Shown: positions 1 to 6,644, counted from the first letter of the stretch. The stretch: DNA of 8,255 bases from Candidatus Eiseniibacteriota bacterium (GCA_005893185.1 VBOS01000160.1:1-8255); one strand, 5' to 3'. The notes: a model not told the origin generated them from the sequence alone. Made by a program: numbers and translations.

Positions 1-593
1 AGATTGGCCGTCGGGAACCCGAGCGTCCTGCCGATCGCATCGCCGCGCACCACGGTGCCGGCGAGACCGTAGCGGCGTCCCAGCAGCCGCGCGGCATCTG
101 CCACCCGCCCCGCGCCGAGCAAAGCACGGATCCTCGTGCTGGTGACGGGCGCGCCATCGAGCTCGAGGAGTGGCACCGGGACGACCTCGAAGCCGCGAGC
201 GGCGCCAATCTGCGTGAGGCGTGGGACGTTCCCGGCGCGCCCCCGGCCGAGTGCGAAGTCCTCGCCCACCACCAGCGCCACCGGCTGATGGTGCGCGACG
301 AGCGACCGCTCCACGAACTGCTCGGGGGTGAGGGATGCCAGCTCGCGGGTGAAAGGCAAGACCTCGAGCTCGTCGGCGCCCAGCGATTCGAGCCGCTCGC
401 GCTTCTCTGGGAGCGGCGTGAGCGGCGCCATCGCCGCGAAACGCGGCGAGAGCACGACGTCCGGATGCGGATCGAAGCTCAACACAACGCACCGGACGTT
501 GCGCTCCCGCGCGATCGAAACCGCGCGCGCGAGGATTCGTTGGTGCCCGAGATGGACTCCGTCGAACATCCCGACCGCGACCGTTGTGCTCAC
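1..593 (-). CDS. ribF: RibF, bifunctional riboflavin kinase / FAD synthetase (3' part beyond window)
   Basis: Makes FMN from riboflavin and FAD from FMN with ATP, in the cytoplasm. I translated this by hand: 197 full codons are open from a GTG at 593 to the window edge. Residues 8-18 read GMFDGVHLGHQ, the HxGH nucleotidyltransferase signature of the FAD synthetase domain, followed by SFDPHP (39-44), VGEDFALGRGRAG (109-121, the family's DFxFGxGRxG loop) and TSTRIR (151-156). The second domain starts near 172; its riboflavin-kinase motif GRTLGFPTANL is cut by the edge. The GTG overlaps the truB stop as GTGA. The protein starts only seven residues before the GxFDG motif, whereas many RibF proteins have some ten more; an in-frame GTG at 617 inside truB is an alternative start. 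Family call is secure; only the N-terminus is doubtful. Confidence 0.95.
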   Translation of the reverse strand, partial: MSTTVAVGMFDGVHLGHQRILARAVSIARERNVRCVVLSFDPHPDVVLSPRFAAMAPLTPLPEKRERLESLGADELEVLPFTRELASLTPEQFVERSLVAHHQPVALVVGEDFALGRGRAGNVPRLTQIGAARGFEVVPVPLLELDGAPVTSTRIRALLGAGRVADAARLLGRRYGLAGTVVRGDAIGRTLGFPTAN

Positions 594-1594
594 GGGCGGC
601 CCTCGCGCACGGCCCACGGGAACACGACGTGCGGGCAGGCGAGCAAAGGGGCCCCCGGCTCCGGACCGCGCCGCAGCTCGCCGAGCGCGAGCGGAACGCT
701 CGAGGCCGCACGAATCACGACCGAGCGCGGCCCCGCGCCCACCGGAATCGCGGCCGCTTCCGTCTCGGCGAGCGCAACTGCCCGGCCGCGCCCAACCGCA
801 GCGGCCCCCGCGGCATCCACGGTCACATCAGGGAGGACGGACAGGGCATCCCCGAGCGGGATTCCGGCCCGCGCCCAGGCCTCACCGGGCTCGAGCTCGT
901 CGAGGTCGCGCCACGTGAGCGCGCGCTCGAGGCCGAAGGGCTCGCTGCGCGTGCGCCGGAGGCTCGCGAGCGCGGCCCCGCAGCCGAGGCTCTGGCCGAG
1001 ATCGTGCACGAGCGTCCGAACGTAGGTGCCGCCCGAGCAGCGCACGCGGAAATGCGCGTCGGGGAGGGCGACCTCTCCCCACTCCCACGAGACCACGCGC
1101 ACGCGCCGCGCCGCGCGCTCAACGACTTCCCCGCGCCGGGCCAGGCGGTAGAGCCGCTCTCCGCCCACGCGCCGCGCCGAGACCATCGGCGGCACCTGGT
1201 CGAGCTCGCCCACCAGCCTGTGCCCCGCGGCACGCAGGGCCTCATCTTCCACGGTCACCTGAAGGCTCGCGAGGACGCGGCCCGTGAGGTCCTGAGTGTC
1301 GGTCACGACGCCCAGGCGCAGCGCGCCCTCGTAGGTTTTCTCCCCGCCCTGCCACACCATCGCGCAGCGCGTCGCGGCCCCCATCGCGACCAGCAGCAGA
1401 CCTGTGGCCGCCGGGTCGAGCGTGCCCAGGTGCCCGGCGTGCGGGGATGCGAGCCTCCTCCGCACGCGCTCGACCACGTCGTGGGAAGTTACGCCCTTGG
1501 GCTTGTCGATCGCGAGCAGCCCGTGGAGCGCGTCGCCGGTTTCGCCCCGCGCCCGCGCCGGCGCGGCTTCCGCGGAGCCCACGGCGTGGTTCAC
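590..1594 (-). CDS. truB: TruB, tRNA pseudouridine(55) synthase
   Basis: Isomerises U55 to pseudouridine in the T arm of tRNAs. The protein has 334 residues, a normal to slightly long size. It shows LLAIDKPKGVTSHDVV (26-41), then HAGHLGTLDPAATGLLL (52-68) with the expected catalytic aspartate D60, KTYEGALRLGVVTDTQDLTG (86-105), VPPMVSARRVGGERLYRLAR (134-153) and CSGGTYVRTLVHDLG (186-200). In the fourth motif the commonly seen YSA reads VSA. The C-terminal stretch after about 245 is probably a small PUA-like domain but is poorly conserved. The GTG start overlaps the rbfA TGA as GTGA, and the G-rich 3' end of rbfA supplies a strong Shine-Dalgarno-like purine run directly upstream. The stop overlaps ribF. 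The N-terminal 20 residues are low-complexity, so a slightly later start is possible. Confidence 0.97.
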   Translation of the reverse strand: MNHAVGSAEAAPARARGETGDALHGLLAIDKPKGVTSHDVVERVRRRLASPHAGHLGTLDPAATGLLLVAMGAATRCAMVWQGGEKTYEGALRLGVVTDTQDLTGRVLASLQVTVEDEALRAAGHRLVGELDQVPPMVSARRVGGERLYRLARRGEVVERAARRVRVVSWEWGEVALPDAHFRVRCSGGTYVRTLVHDLGQSLGCGAALASLRRTRSEPFGLERALTWRDLDELEPGEAWARAGIPLGDALSVLPDVTVDAAGAAAVGRGRAVALAETEAAAIPVGAGPRSVVIRAASSVPLALGELRRGPEPGAPLLACPHVVFPWAVREGRP

Positions 1595-1980
1595 GCCTTC
1601 CCCTCCCCCTCCCCCTCCTCCTCGTCTTCGATCGGCTCGCCGCGCTCGATCTTCCGCAGGATCTCGTCCACGCGCGCCCCGCGCTCGATCGATTCGTCGA
1701 GCACGAAGCGCACATCGGGCACCTCGCGCAGCCCCAATCGGGGGCGCAGCTCGTGCCGGACGAAGCCGGCCGCGGCCTTGAGCGCTTCGAGCAGCCGCTC
1801 GCGCTCTTCCCCGCTCTGCAGCGTGCTCACGTACACGCGCGCCAACGACAGGTCCGGAGTCACCTCGACGTCGGTGATGCTCACCATCGAGGCCAGCCGC
1901 GGATCGCGCAGGCGGTGCTCGAGGATCTCCGCGATCTCGCGCCGCATCATCTGCCCGACGCGCTCCGGACGGATTCTCAT
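1591..1980 (-). CDS. rbfA: RbfA, 30S ribosome-binding factor
   Basis: Binds the maturing 30S subunit near the 5' end of 16S rRNA and helps late maturation and cold adaptation. The 129-residue product fits the family. It has the MRIRPERVGQMMRREIAEIL opening helix (1-20), LRDPRLASMVSITDVEVTPD (24-43), then the KH-like core with LEALKAAAGFVRHELRPRL (64-82) and VPDVRFVLDESIERGARVDE (87-106). The tail from 118 is acidic and Gly-rich (EDEEEGEGEGKA). ATG at 1980 is chosen over longer in-frame starts because the family begins here, it overlaps the ylxP stop as ATGA, and AGGAG lies 8 nt upstream (1989-1993). The in-frame extension to 2115 only shadows ylxP and is Arg/Ala/Gly-rich. Confidence 0.97.
   Translation of the reverse strand: MRIRPERVGQMMRREIAEILEHRLRDPRLASMVSITDVEVTPDLSLARVYVSTLQSGEERERLLEALKAAAGFVRHELRPRLGLREVPDVRFVLDESIERGARVDEILRKIERGEPIEDEEEGEGEGKA
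1597..1629 (-). promoter_or_regulatory. G-rich purine tract at the rbfA-truB junction
   Basis: The last codons of rbfA form an unbroken run of purines apart from one C, containing G5-A-G5-A-G4. It encodes the acidic Glu/Gly tail of RbfA and at the same time gives several overlapping Shine-Dalgarno-like sequences before truB GTG 1594. A two-layer RNA quadruplex is conceivable but unproven. Confidence 0.45.
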
Positions 1981-2258
1981 TGGGTCTGCTCCTGCCAGTC
2001 GAGCAGCTCGGCGCCGTGCGTGGCCTCGACCAGCCGGCGCACGGACTGGAGCATCTCCCCCACGTGCCGGCGCTCGCCCGAGACGACCGCCACGCCCAGG
2101 GCCGCGCGCTGCCACAGGTCCTGGTGATCGACCTCCGCCACCGCAGCCGCGACGCGCTGGTGGATGCGGTCCTTGAGCGAGCGAACGACCGAGCGCTTGT
2201 CCTTGAGCGACCGGCTCGCCGGAAGGTGAAGCTCGATGCGGACGATGCCTACGAACAT
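1977..2258 (-). CDS. ylxP: DUF503 family protein, YlxP-like
   Basis: A small 93-residue protein of the DUF503 family, commonly encoded between infB and rbfA. Its biochemical role is not established; the constant company of ribosome-maturation genes suggests a job in ribosome assembly or translation, which is inference. The family pattern is clear: MFVGIVRIELHLPASRSLKD (1-20) followed by KRSVVRSLKDRI, then VAEVDHQDLWQRAALGVAVV (40-59). It ends with an amphipathic helix about VGEMLQSVRRLVEA. ATG at 2258 is the only sensible start. It lies 25 nt after the infB stop and has no purine-rich Shine-Dalgarno; the preceding bases are pyrimidine-rich (CCTCCTCGCC). The stop overlaps the rbfA ATG. Confidence 0.92.
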   Translation of the reverse strand: MFVGIVRIELHLPASRSLKDKRSVVRSLKDRIHQRVAAAVAEVDHQDLWQRAALGVAVVSGERRHVGEMLQSVRRLVEATHGAELLDWQEQTQ

Positions 2259-2283
2259 GGCGAGGAGGGTCGTGCCCGAGGCG

Positions 2284-4560
2284 CTACAGCGTTCTGGCCA
2301 GCTCCTCGATCGTGAACGCCTCGATCACGTCGCCGACCTTGATGTCGTTCATGCCTTCGAGCGTGACGCCGCACTCGTAGCCGCTCGCGACCTCGCGCAC
2401 GTCGTCCTTGAACCGCCGCAGCGCGTCGATCCGCCCCGTCCACACCGCCTCGCCTTCGCGCATCAGGCGCACCTTCGCGGTCCGCGCGATCGTCCCGGAG
2501 GTCACCATGCAGCCAGCGACCATGCCGGCCTTGGTGAGCTTGAACAGCTGGCGCACCTCGGCCGCACCGAGCACGACCTCCTTCAGCTCGGGCTTGAGCA
2601 GGCCCTCGAGCGCCTGCTTCACGTCCTCGACCGCCTTGTAGATGATGTCGTAGAGGCGGATCTCGACGCCCTCGCGGTCGGCGAGGTCGCGCGCGCGCGC
2701 GTCGACGCGGGTGTGGAAGCCGACGATGATCGCCTCCGAGGCCGCGGCCAGCAGCACGTCCGACTCCGAGATCTGGCCCACCGCCTGGCGGATGATTCGG
2801 ATCTGCACCTCGGGGTTGCTGAGCTTGGTGAGCGATTCCGAGAGCGCCTCGACCGAGCCGTCCACGTCGCCCTTCAGGATCAGCTTGAGCTCGGAGAGCT
2901 CGCCGCGGCTCATCTGCGCGTACACGTCCGTCAGCGAGATCGCCTTGGCGGCCCGGAACTCGTGCTCGCGGTGGAGCGCCTGGCGCTTGAAGGCGAGGTC
3001 GCGCGCCTCGCGCTCGTCCTCGAACGCCGCGAAGATGTCGCCCGCCGCCGGCGTCCCGCTCCAGCCCAGGACCTCGACCGGTGCAGATGGGCCGGCGGCC
3101 GCGATCTGCCGGCCGCGCTCGTCGAACATCGCCCGCACGCGTCCCGAATGCTGTCCCGCGACGAAGGCGTCGCCCACGCGCAGCGTCCCGTGCTGCACCA
3201 GCACGCTCACGACGATGCCGCGCCCCTGCTCCACACGCGCTTCGAGCACGACGCCCTTGGCCCGGCGTGACGGATCGGCCTTGAGGTCGAGCAGGTCGGC
3301 CGAGAGCAGGATCATCTCGAGCAGGCGGTCCACGTTCGTGCCCTTCTTGGCCGAGATTTCGACGCACACCGCCTTGCCACCGTACTCCTCGACGATCACG
3401 CCGTGCTGCGCCAGCTCCTGCTTCACCAAATCGGGCCGCGCGGTCGGGAGATCGATCTTGTTGATCGCGACCACGATCGGCACGCTGGCCGCCTTGGCGT
3501 GATCGATGGCCTCGATGGTCTGGGGCATTACCCGGTCGTCGGCCGCCACGACCAGGACGACCAGGTCGGTCACCTGCGCGCCGCGGGCGCGCATCGCTGT
3601 GAAGGCCTCGTGGCCCGGCGTGTCGAGGAACGTGATCTTCCGGCCGCCCGGAAGCGCGACCTCGTAGGCCCCGATGTGCTGCGTGATGCCGCCCGCCTCG
3701 CCTGCGATCACGTTGGTCTTGCGGATATGGTCGAGGAGCGAGGTCTTGCCGTGATCCACGTGGCCCATGATCGTGACCACCGGGGCACGGGGCTTCAGCC
3801 GCTCTTCCTGCGCATCTGCCTCCTCCTCGCCGGCCTCCTCCTCGGCGTATTCGGCCATGAACTCGACGTCGAAACCGAATTCGTCTGCGACCATCGCGAT
3901 CGCGTCCTTGTCGAGCCGCTTGTTGATGGTCGCCATGAGCCCCAGCCGCATGCAGGTCGCGATCACCTCCTGCGGCTTCACTTCCATGAGGTTGGCGAGC
4001 TCCGCCACGGTGATGAACTCCGTGGCGCGGATGGTCCGCACGTCCTCGGCTGCGACCTCGCCGTTGCCGTCCTCGCGCCGGCGGTGGCGGCGGCGGGTTC
4101 CGGTGTCCAGGCTCGCCAGCGTCTTGCGCACGCTCTCGAGCACGAGCTTCTCGTCCACCACCTTCTTCTTCTTGCGATCGCGGCGCCTCAAGCCCCGCGG
4201 CTCGACCACGCGCGGCTGCGCCGGACGAACGGGGGCGCCGGCCGACGGCCCGGGCGCGGGCCGCGTCGTGGCAGTCGTTGCGGCCGCCTGGACCGCGGCC
4301 TGAGCTGCGCGGGCGCGCTCCTCGCGGGCGCGCTGTAGCTCCTGCTCGTGCTTTCGCGCCTGCTCCTCGCGCACCGCCGTTTTCTCCTGCGCCATCTCGG
4401 CCTGGATGCGCTGAACGGTGTCCGGGAGCAGCGTGCTCATGTGGTTTTTCACTTCCACCCCGAGGCGGCGCACGATCTGGAGCACGGCCTCGCTCGACAT
4501 GCCGAGCTCCTTGGCGACCTCGTACACCCGAGGCTTCTTCGGCGGCGCCGGGTTAGCCAT
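2284..4560 (-). CDS. infB: Translation initiation factor IF-2
   Basis: GTPase that places initiator fMet-tRNA on the 30S subunit and promotes subunit joining. Full-length at 758 residues. It has a first IF2_N module (about 9-55, RVYEVAKELGMSSEAVLQIV), a charged Ala/Arg linker with a basic run RRRDRKKKK (125-133), and a second IF2_N module (about 178-230, EFITVAELANLMEVKPQEVI). The G domain carries G1 GHVDHGKT (266-273), G2 GGITQHIGAY (290-299), G3 DTPGHE (313-318), G4 NKID (367-370) and G5 SAK (403-405). Domains II, III and the C-terminal domain follow, with LKGDVDGSVEAL (562-573) and a conserved end around GYECGVTLEGMNDIKVGDVI (727-746). ATG at 4560 overlaps the nusA TAA by 8 nt (ATGGCTAA); GGAGG sits 9 nt upstream. 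Confidence 0.98.
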   Translation of the reverse strand: MANPAPPKKPRVYEVAKELGMSSEAVLQIVRRLGVEVKNHMSTLLPDTVQRIQAEMAQEKTAVREEQARKHEQELQRAREERARAAQAAVQAAATTATTRPAPGPSAGAPVRPAQPRVVEPRGLRRRDRKKKKVVDEKLVLESVRKTLASLDTGTRRRHRRREDGNGEVAAEDVRTIRATEFITVAELANLMEVKPQEVIATCMRLGLMATINKRLDKDAIAMVADEFGFDVEFMAEYAEEEAGEEEADAQEERLKPRAPVVTIMGHVDHGKTSLLDHIRKTNVIAGEAGGITQHIGAYEVALPGGRKITFLDTPGHEAFTAMRARGAQVTDLVVLVVAADDRVMPQTIEAIDHAKAASVPIVVAINKIDLPTARPDLVKQELAQHGVIVEEYGGKAVCVEISAKKGTNVDRLLEMILLSADLLDLKADPSRRAKGVVLEARVEQGRGIVVSVLVQHGTLRVGDAFVAGQHSGRVRAMFDERGRQIAAAGPSAPVEVLGWSGTPAAGDIFAAFEDEREARDLAFKRQALHREHEFRAAKAISLTDVYAQMSRGELSELKLILKGDVDGSVEALSESLTKLSNPEVQIRIIRQAVGQISESDVLLAAASEAIIVGFHTRVDARARDLADREGVEIRLYDIIYKAVEDVKQALEGLLKPELKEVVLGAAEVRQLFKLTKAGMVAGCMVTSGTIARTAKVRLMREGEAVWTGRIDALRRFKDDVREVASGYECGVTLEGMNDIKVGDVIEAFTIEELARTL

Positions 4561-5938
4561 GGCGCTCCCCCTCCACGGCCGGTGCGGCTTCCGGAGCCGG
4601 CTCGGTCGGGGCTGGGCTCGCAGCGGCCTCGGCTGCCGGCTCCATCTCGGGCGTGAACTCCATCTCGCCGCTCGCCGCCTCCGGGCGGACCGGCGGATGC
4701 GCCTCGAGGTACTCCTTCGCGGTGGCGATCACCTTCTCCGCGGTCTTGTCTCCGATGCCCGGGATCTCCACCAGCTTCTCGAGCGGCGTGGCGAGCAGCT
4801 CCTGCACCGTCTCGATCCCGGCCGAGATCAGTTTCTCGGTCGTCGCCTCGCCGAGCTCGAGCTTCTCGACCTCGACGCGGGACAGGCGCTCCTGGTCCTG
4901 GCGCTTCCTCTCGTCGCTCTTCGAGATCAGATCGATCTTCCAGCCGGTGAGGCGGGCCGCGAGGCGCGCGTTCTGGCCGCCCTTGCCGATCGCGAGCGAG
5001 AGCTGGTCGTCTGCGACCACCAGGACCATGCGCTTCTCGGCCTCGTGGACCTTCACGTCCGTCACGCGCGCCGGCGACAGCGCCCGCGACACGAACACCG
5101 CCGGATCCTGCGACCACGGTACGATGTCGATGCGTTCGCCGCCCAGCTCGCGCACGATGCTCTGCACGCGCGAGCCCTTGAGGCCGACGCACGAGCCGAC
5201 CGCGTCCACGCGCGGGTCGGTCGAGTAGACCGAGATCTTGGAGCGCGAGCCGGCCTCGCGCGCCACCGCCTTGACCTCGACGATCCCATCCGCGATCTCG
5301 GGCACCTCGGCCTCGAACAGGCGCCGCAGGAAGTCGGGATGCGTGCGGGACAGGATCACCTGCGGGCCCTTGACCGACTTGTCCATGTTGCTCACAACCG
5401 CCCGCACGTAGTCGCCCTGGCGATGGTAGGAGCGCGGAATCTGCTCGCGCGCGGGCAGGAAGCCCTCGGAGTGGTCGAGCTTCACGATCACGTTGCCGCG
5501 GTCCACCTGCTGCACCACGCCGCGCACCAGCGTTCCGATCTTGTCCGAGTACTCCCGGTACACGCGCTCACGCTCCGCCTCGCGCACGCGCTGGATGAGC
5601 ACCTGCTTGGCGGTCTGCACCGCGTTGCGGCCGAACTCGGCAATCGAGAGCGGGAAGGTGAGGACGTCGCCGACGCGGGCGTCGGGGCGGTAGGCGCGCG
5701 CCTCCTCGACCGTCATCTGGAGCGCGGGGTCCTCGACCGTCTCCATGACCGTGCGGCGGATCGCGACGCTGATCTGGCCGGTCTCGTTCGCGAAGCGGAC
5801 CTCGACGTCGGCTGTTGCGCCGTATTTCTTGCGCACGGCGCTCGCGAGCCCGGCCTCCAGGGTCTCGACCAGGAGCGCGCGATCCACGCTCTTTTCGCGC
5901 GTGATCTGGCTCAGCGCATCCAGGATCTCGTTGTTCAT
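4553..5938 (-). CDS. nusA: Transcription termination/antitermination factor NusA
   Basis: Binds RNA polymerase and nascent RNA to modulate pausing, termination and antitermination. 461 residues. Order of parts: polymerase-binding N-terminal domain (1-130, MNNEILDALSQITREKSVDR at the start), S1 domain (about 135-200, GTLVRGVVQQVDRGNVIVKL), KH1 (about 228-290, with DPRVDAVGSCVGLKGSRVQS at 241-260) and KH2 (about 295-345, with LAIGKGGQNARLAARLTGWK at 315-334). A single helix-hairpin-helix repeat follows (about 362-412, LVEIPGIGDKTAEKVIATAK), then an Ala/Pro/Glu-rich disordered tail (419-461). ATG at 5938 is chosen over upstream in-frame codons: it matches the family start, overlaps the rimP TGA as ATGA, and has GGGGGAG ending 6 nt upstream. 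Confidence 0.98.
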   Translation of the reverse strand: MNNEILDALSQITREKSVDRALLVETLEAGLASAVRKKYGATADVEVRFANETGQISVAIRRTVMETVEDPALQMTVEEARAYRPDARVGDVLTFPLSIAEFGRNAVQTAKQVLIQRVREAERERVYREYSDKIGTLVRGVVQQVDRGNVIVKLDHSEGFLPAREQIPRSYHRQGDYVRAVVSNMDKSVKGPQVILSRTHPDFLRRLFEAEVPEIADGIVEVKAVAREAGSRSKISVYSTDPRVDAVGSCVGLKGSRVQSIVRELGGERIDIVPWSQDPAVFVSRALSPARVTDVKVHEAEKRMVLVVADDQLSLAIGKGGQNARLAARLTGWKIDLISKSDERKRQDQERLSRVEVEKLELGEATTEKLISAGIETVQELLATPLEKLVEIPGIGDKTAEKVIATAKEYLEAHPPVRPEAASGEMEFTPEMEPAAEAAASPAPTEPAPEAAPAVEGERHG

Positions 5939-6420
5939 TGCGTTCTCCCCCGGGAGCGCGCAACGCCCCACGGATCCGTCACCAGGCGGGCCGATTTCAC
6001 GTCGGCCCACTCGAACCAGTACGTGCCTTCCTCGGTGCGCATCCCCGCGCGTCCGTCCTCGGGCGCCAGCAGCTCGCCCTCGAAATGCCGGCGGCCCTCG
6101 CGGGGCTCCTTGAGCGCCACCCACGCACGCTGCCCCGCGAACCGCTGCATCGCCTCCAGCGAGCGCAGCGGCCGGTCCACCCCGGGCGAGCTGACCTCGA
6201 GCTCGTAACGGCCCGGAACCGTCTGGTTCATCTCCAGACAATCCGACAACCTTCGACTGAACGCAGCGCAGTCGCCGACTGTGACCCCGCCTGGCTTGTC
6301 GATCAGCACGCGCACCACCCGCCTGGAGCCATAGGCGCCGAATTCCACGTCCACGAGCTCGACACCCGCTTCCTCGGCGAGGGGCTGGGCCAACTGGCGA
6401 ACTTCTTCACGGACTTCCAA
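5935..6420 (-). CDS. rimP: Ribosome maturation factor RimP
   Basis: Needed for maturation of the 30S subunit; first gene of the nusA operon. From the chosen TTG the product has 161 residues, typical of the family. Visible signatures are LAEEAGVELVDVEFGAYGSR (14-33), VRVLIDKPGGVTVGDCAAFS (36-55), and the hallmark LEVSSPGVDRPL (74-85) followed by FAGQRAWVALKE (94-105). The C-terminal SH3-like domain contains YWFEWADVKSARLV (134-147). The frame stays open upstream to 6549, and ATG at 6483 is possible. I prefer TTG 6420 because GGAG lies 5 nt before it (6426-6429), the family begins here, and ATG 6483 lies inside a good promoter -10 element. The stop overlaps nusA. Confidence 0.93.
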   Translation of the reverse strand: MEVREEVRQLAQPLAEEAGVELVDVEFGAYGSRRVVRVLIDKPGGVTVGDCAAFSRRLSDCLEMNQTVPGRYELEVSSPGVDRPLRSLEAMQRFAGQRAWVALKEPREGRRHFEGELLAPEDGRAGMRTEEGTYWFEWADVKSARLVTDPWGVARSRGRTQ

Positions 6421-6424
6421 TTCG

Positions 6425-6450
6425 ACTCCGGTCGGGGACAAAAACGGAGT
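6425..6450 (-). promoter_or_regulatory. Leader hairpin covering the rimP ribosome binding site
   Basis: In the transcript ACTCCG and CGGAGT form a perfect 6-bp inverted repeat around a 14-nt loop (6431-6444). The 3' arm contains the GGAG that serves rimP TTG 6420, so folding would hide the site. The stem is short, and the regulatory meaning is inferred. Confidence 0.4.
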
Positions 6451-6478
6451 GGTCGCGCCTGCCCCACTCCAACCTCGG

Positions 6479-6507
6479 ACCATACCCGACGTCGATGGGG
6501 TCGGCAA
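6479..6507 (-). promoter_or_regulatory. Sigma70-type promoter of the rimP-nusA-infB operon
   Basis: On the minus strand a -35 element TTGCCG (6502-6507) is followed by an exact 17-bp spacer (6485-6501) and a -10 element TATGGT (6479-6484). Each hexamer matches consensus at 4 of 6 positions, including TTG and TAT..T. Transcription would start near 6472 and leave a leader of about 50 nt before rimP. It stands in the only sizeable intergenic gap and directly before the first gene of the operon. No experimental support is available. Confidence 0.55.
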
Positions 6508-6525
6508 GTGGCTGTCGCGCCTGCG

Positions 6526-6539
6526 CGGGACGCGTCCCG
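6526..6539. promoter_or_regulatory. 14-bp perfect palindrome upstream of the operon promoter
   Basis: CGGGACGCGTCCCG is a perfect palindrome whose centre lies about 25 bp upstream of the -35 element of the putative rimP promoter. Size, symmetry and position resemble an operator for a dimeric regulator. The half site recurs nearby at 6590-6598. Which protein would bind is unknown, and in GC-rich DNA a chance palindrome is possible. Confidence 0.3.
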
Positions 6540-6580
6540 GGGGGGCCATGAGCCGGGGGTACGAAGGACGCCCCCCCGGG
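6536..6580. repeat. 11-bp perfect inverted repeat in the peptidase-rimP gap
   Basis: The arm at 6536-6546 (CCCGGGGGGGC) and the arm at 6570-6580 (GCCCCCCCGGG) are exact reverse complements separated by 23 nt. The right arm overlaps the left arm of the hairpin at 6566-6595 by five bases (6570-6574), so an RNA could form only one of the two. There is no U tract on either side. Confidence 0.5.
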
Positions 6581-6595
6581 TTGGCAGGGGCGTCC
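6566..6595 (-). terminator. Putative terminator hairpin between the peptidase gene and rimP
   Basis: GGACGCCCC (6566-6574) and GGGGCGTCC (6587-6595) form a perfect 9-bp GC-rich stem with a 12-nt loop. It lies about 80 nt downstream of the peptidase stop. On the minus strand only TTCGT follows the stem, so the U tract is poor; it could be a weak intrinsic terminator, a 3'-end stabiliser or part of a two-state structure with the repeat at 6536-6580. Confidence 0.4.
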
Positions 6596-6625
6596 CGGAT
6601 GCGACGATTCGGCGGATCGGGCTCG

Positions 6626-6644
6626 GGCTCGCCCTCAGCGAGCC
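6626..6644 (-). terminator. Short hairpin after the M28 peptidase gene
   Basis: GGCTCGC and GCGAGCC form a perfect 7-bp stem around a 5-nt loop, about 30 nt past the peptidase stop. No U tract follows on the minus strand, so intrinsic termination is doubtful. It may be the first of two stacked 3'-end hairpins in the sprA-peptidase transcript. Confidence 0.3.

Noticed and set aside
1981..2115. N-terminal extension of RbfA to 2115
   Set aside because: Overlaps ylxP fully, low-complexity, and the family start with a good AGGAG is at 1980.
584..2176. 530-codon plus-strand open frame opposite truB, rbfA and ylxP
   Set aside because: Spans three genuine overlapping genes on the other strand and is low-complexity.
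2236..3270. 344-codon plus-strand open frame opposite infB
   Set aside because: Composition mirrors the antisense of the IF-2 coding strand; no recognisable motif or ribosome binding site.
4418..6208. 596-codon plus-strand open frame opposite nusA and infB
   Set aside because: Arg/His/Leu/Asp-rich, no domain, and exactly antisense to conserved nusA; long shadow frames are expected at this GC content.
6421..6549. Upstream extension of rimP to 6549
   Set aside because: The extra residues are not family-like, and the DNA holds a promoter and the palindrome.
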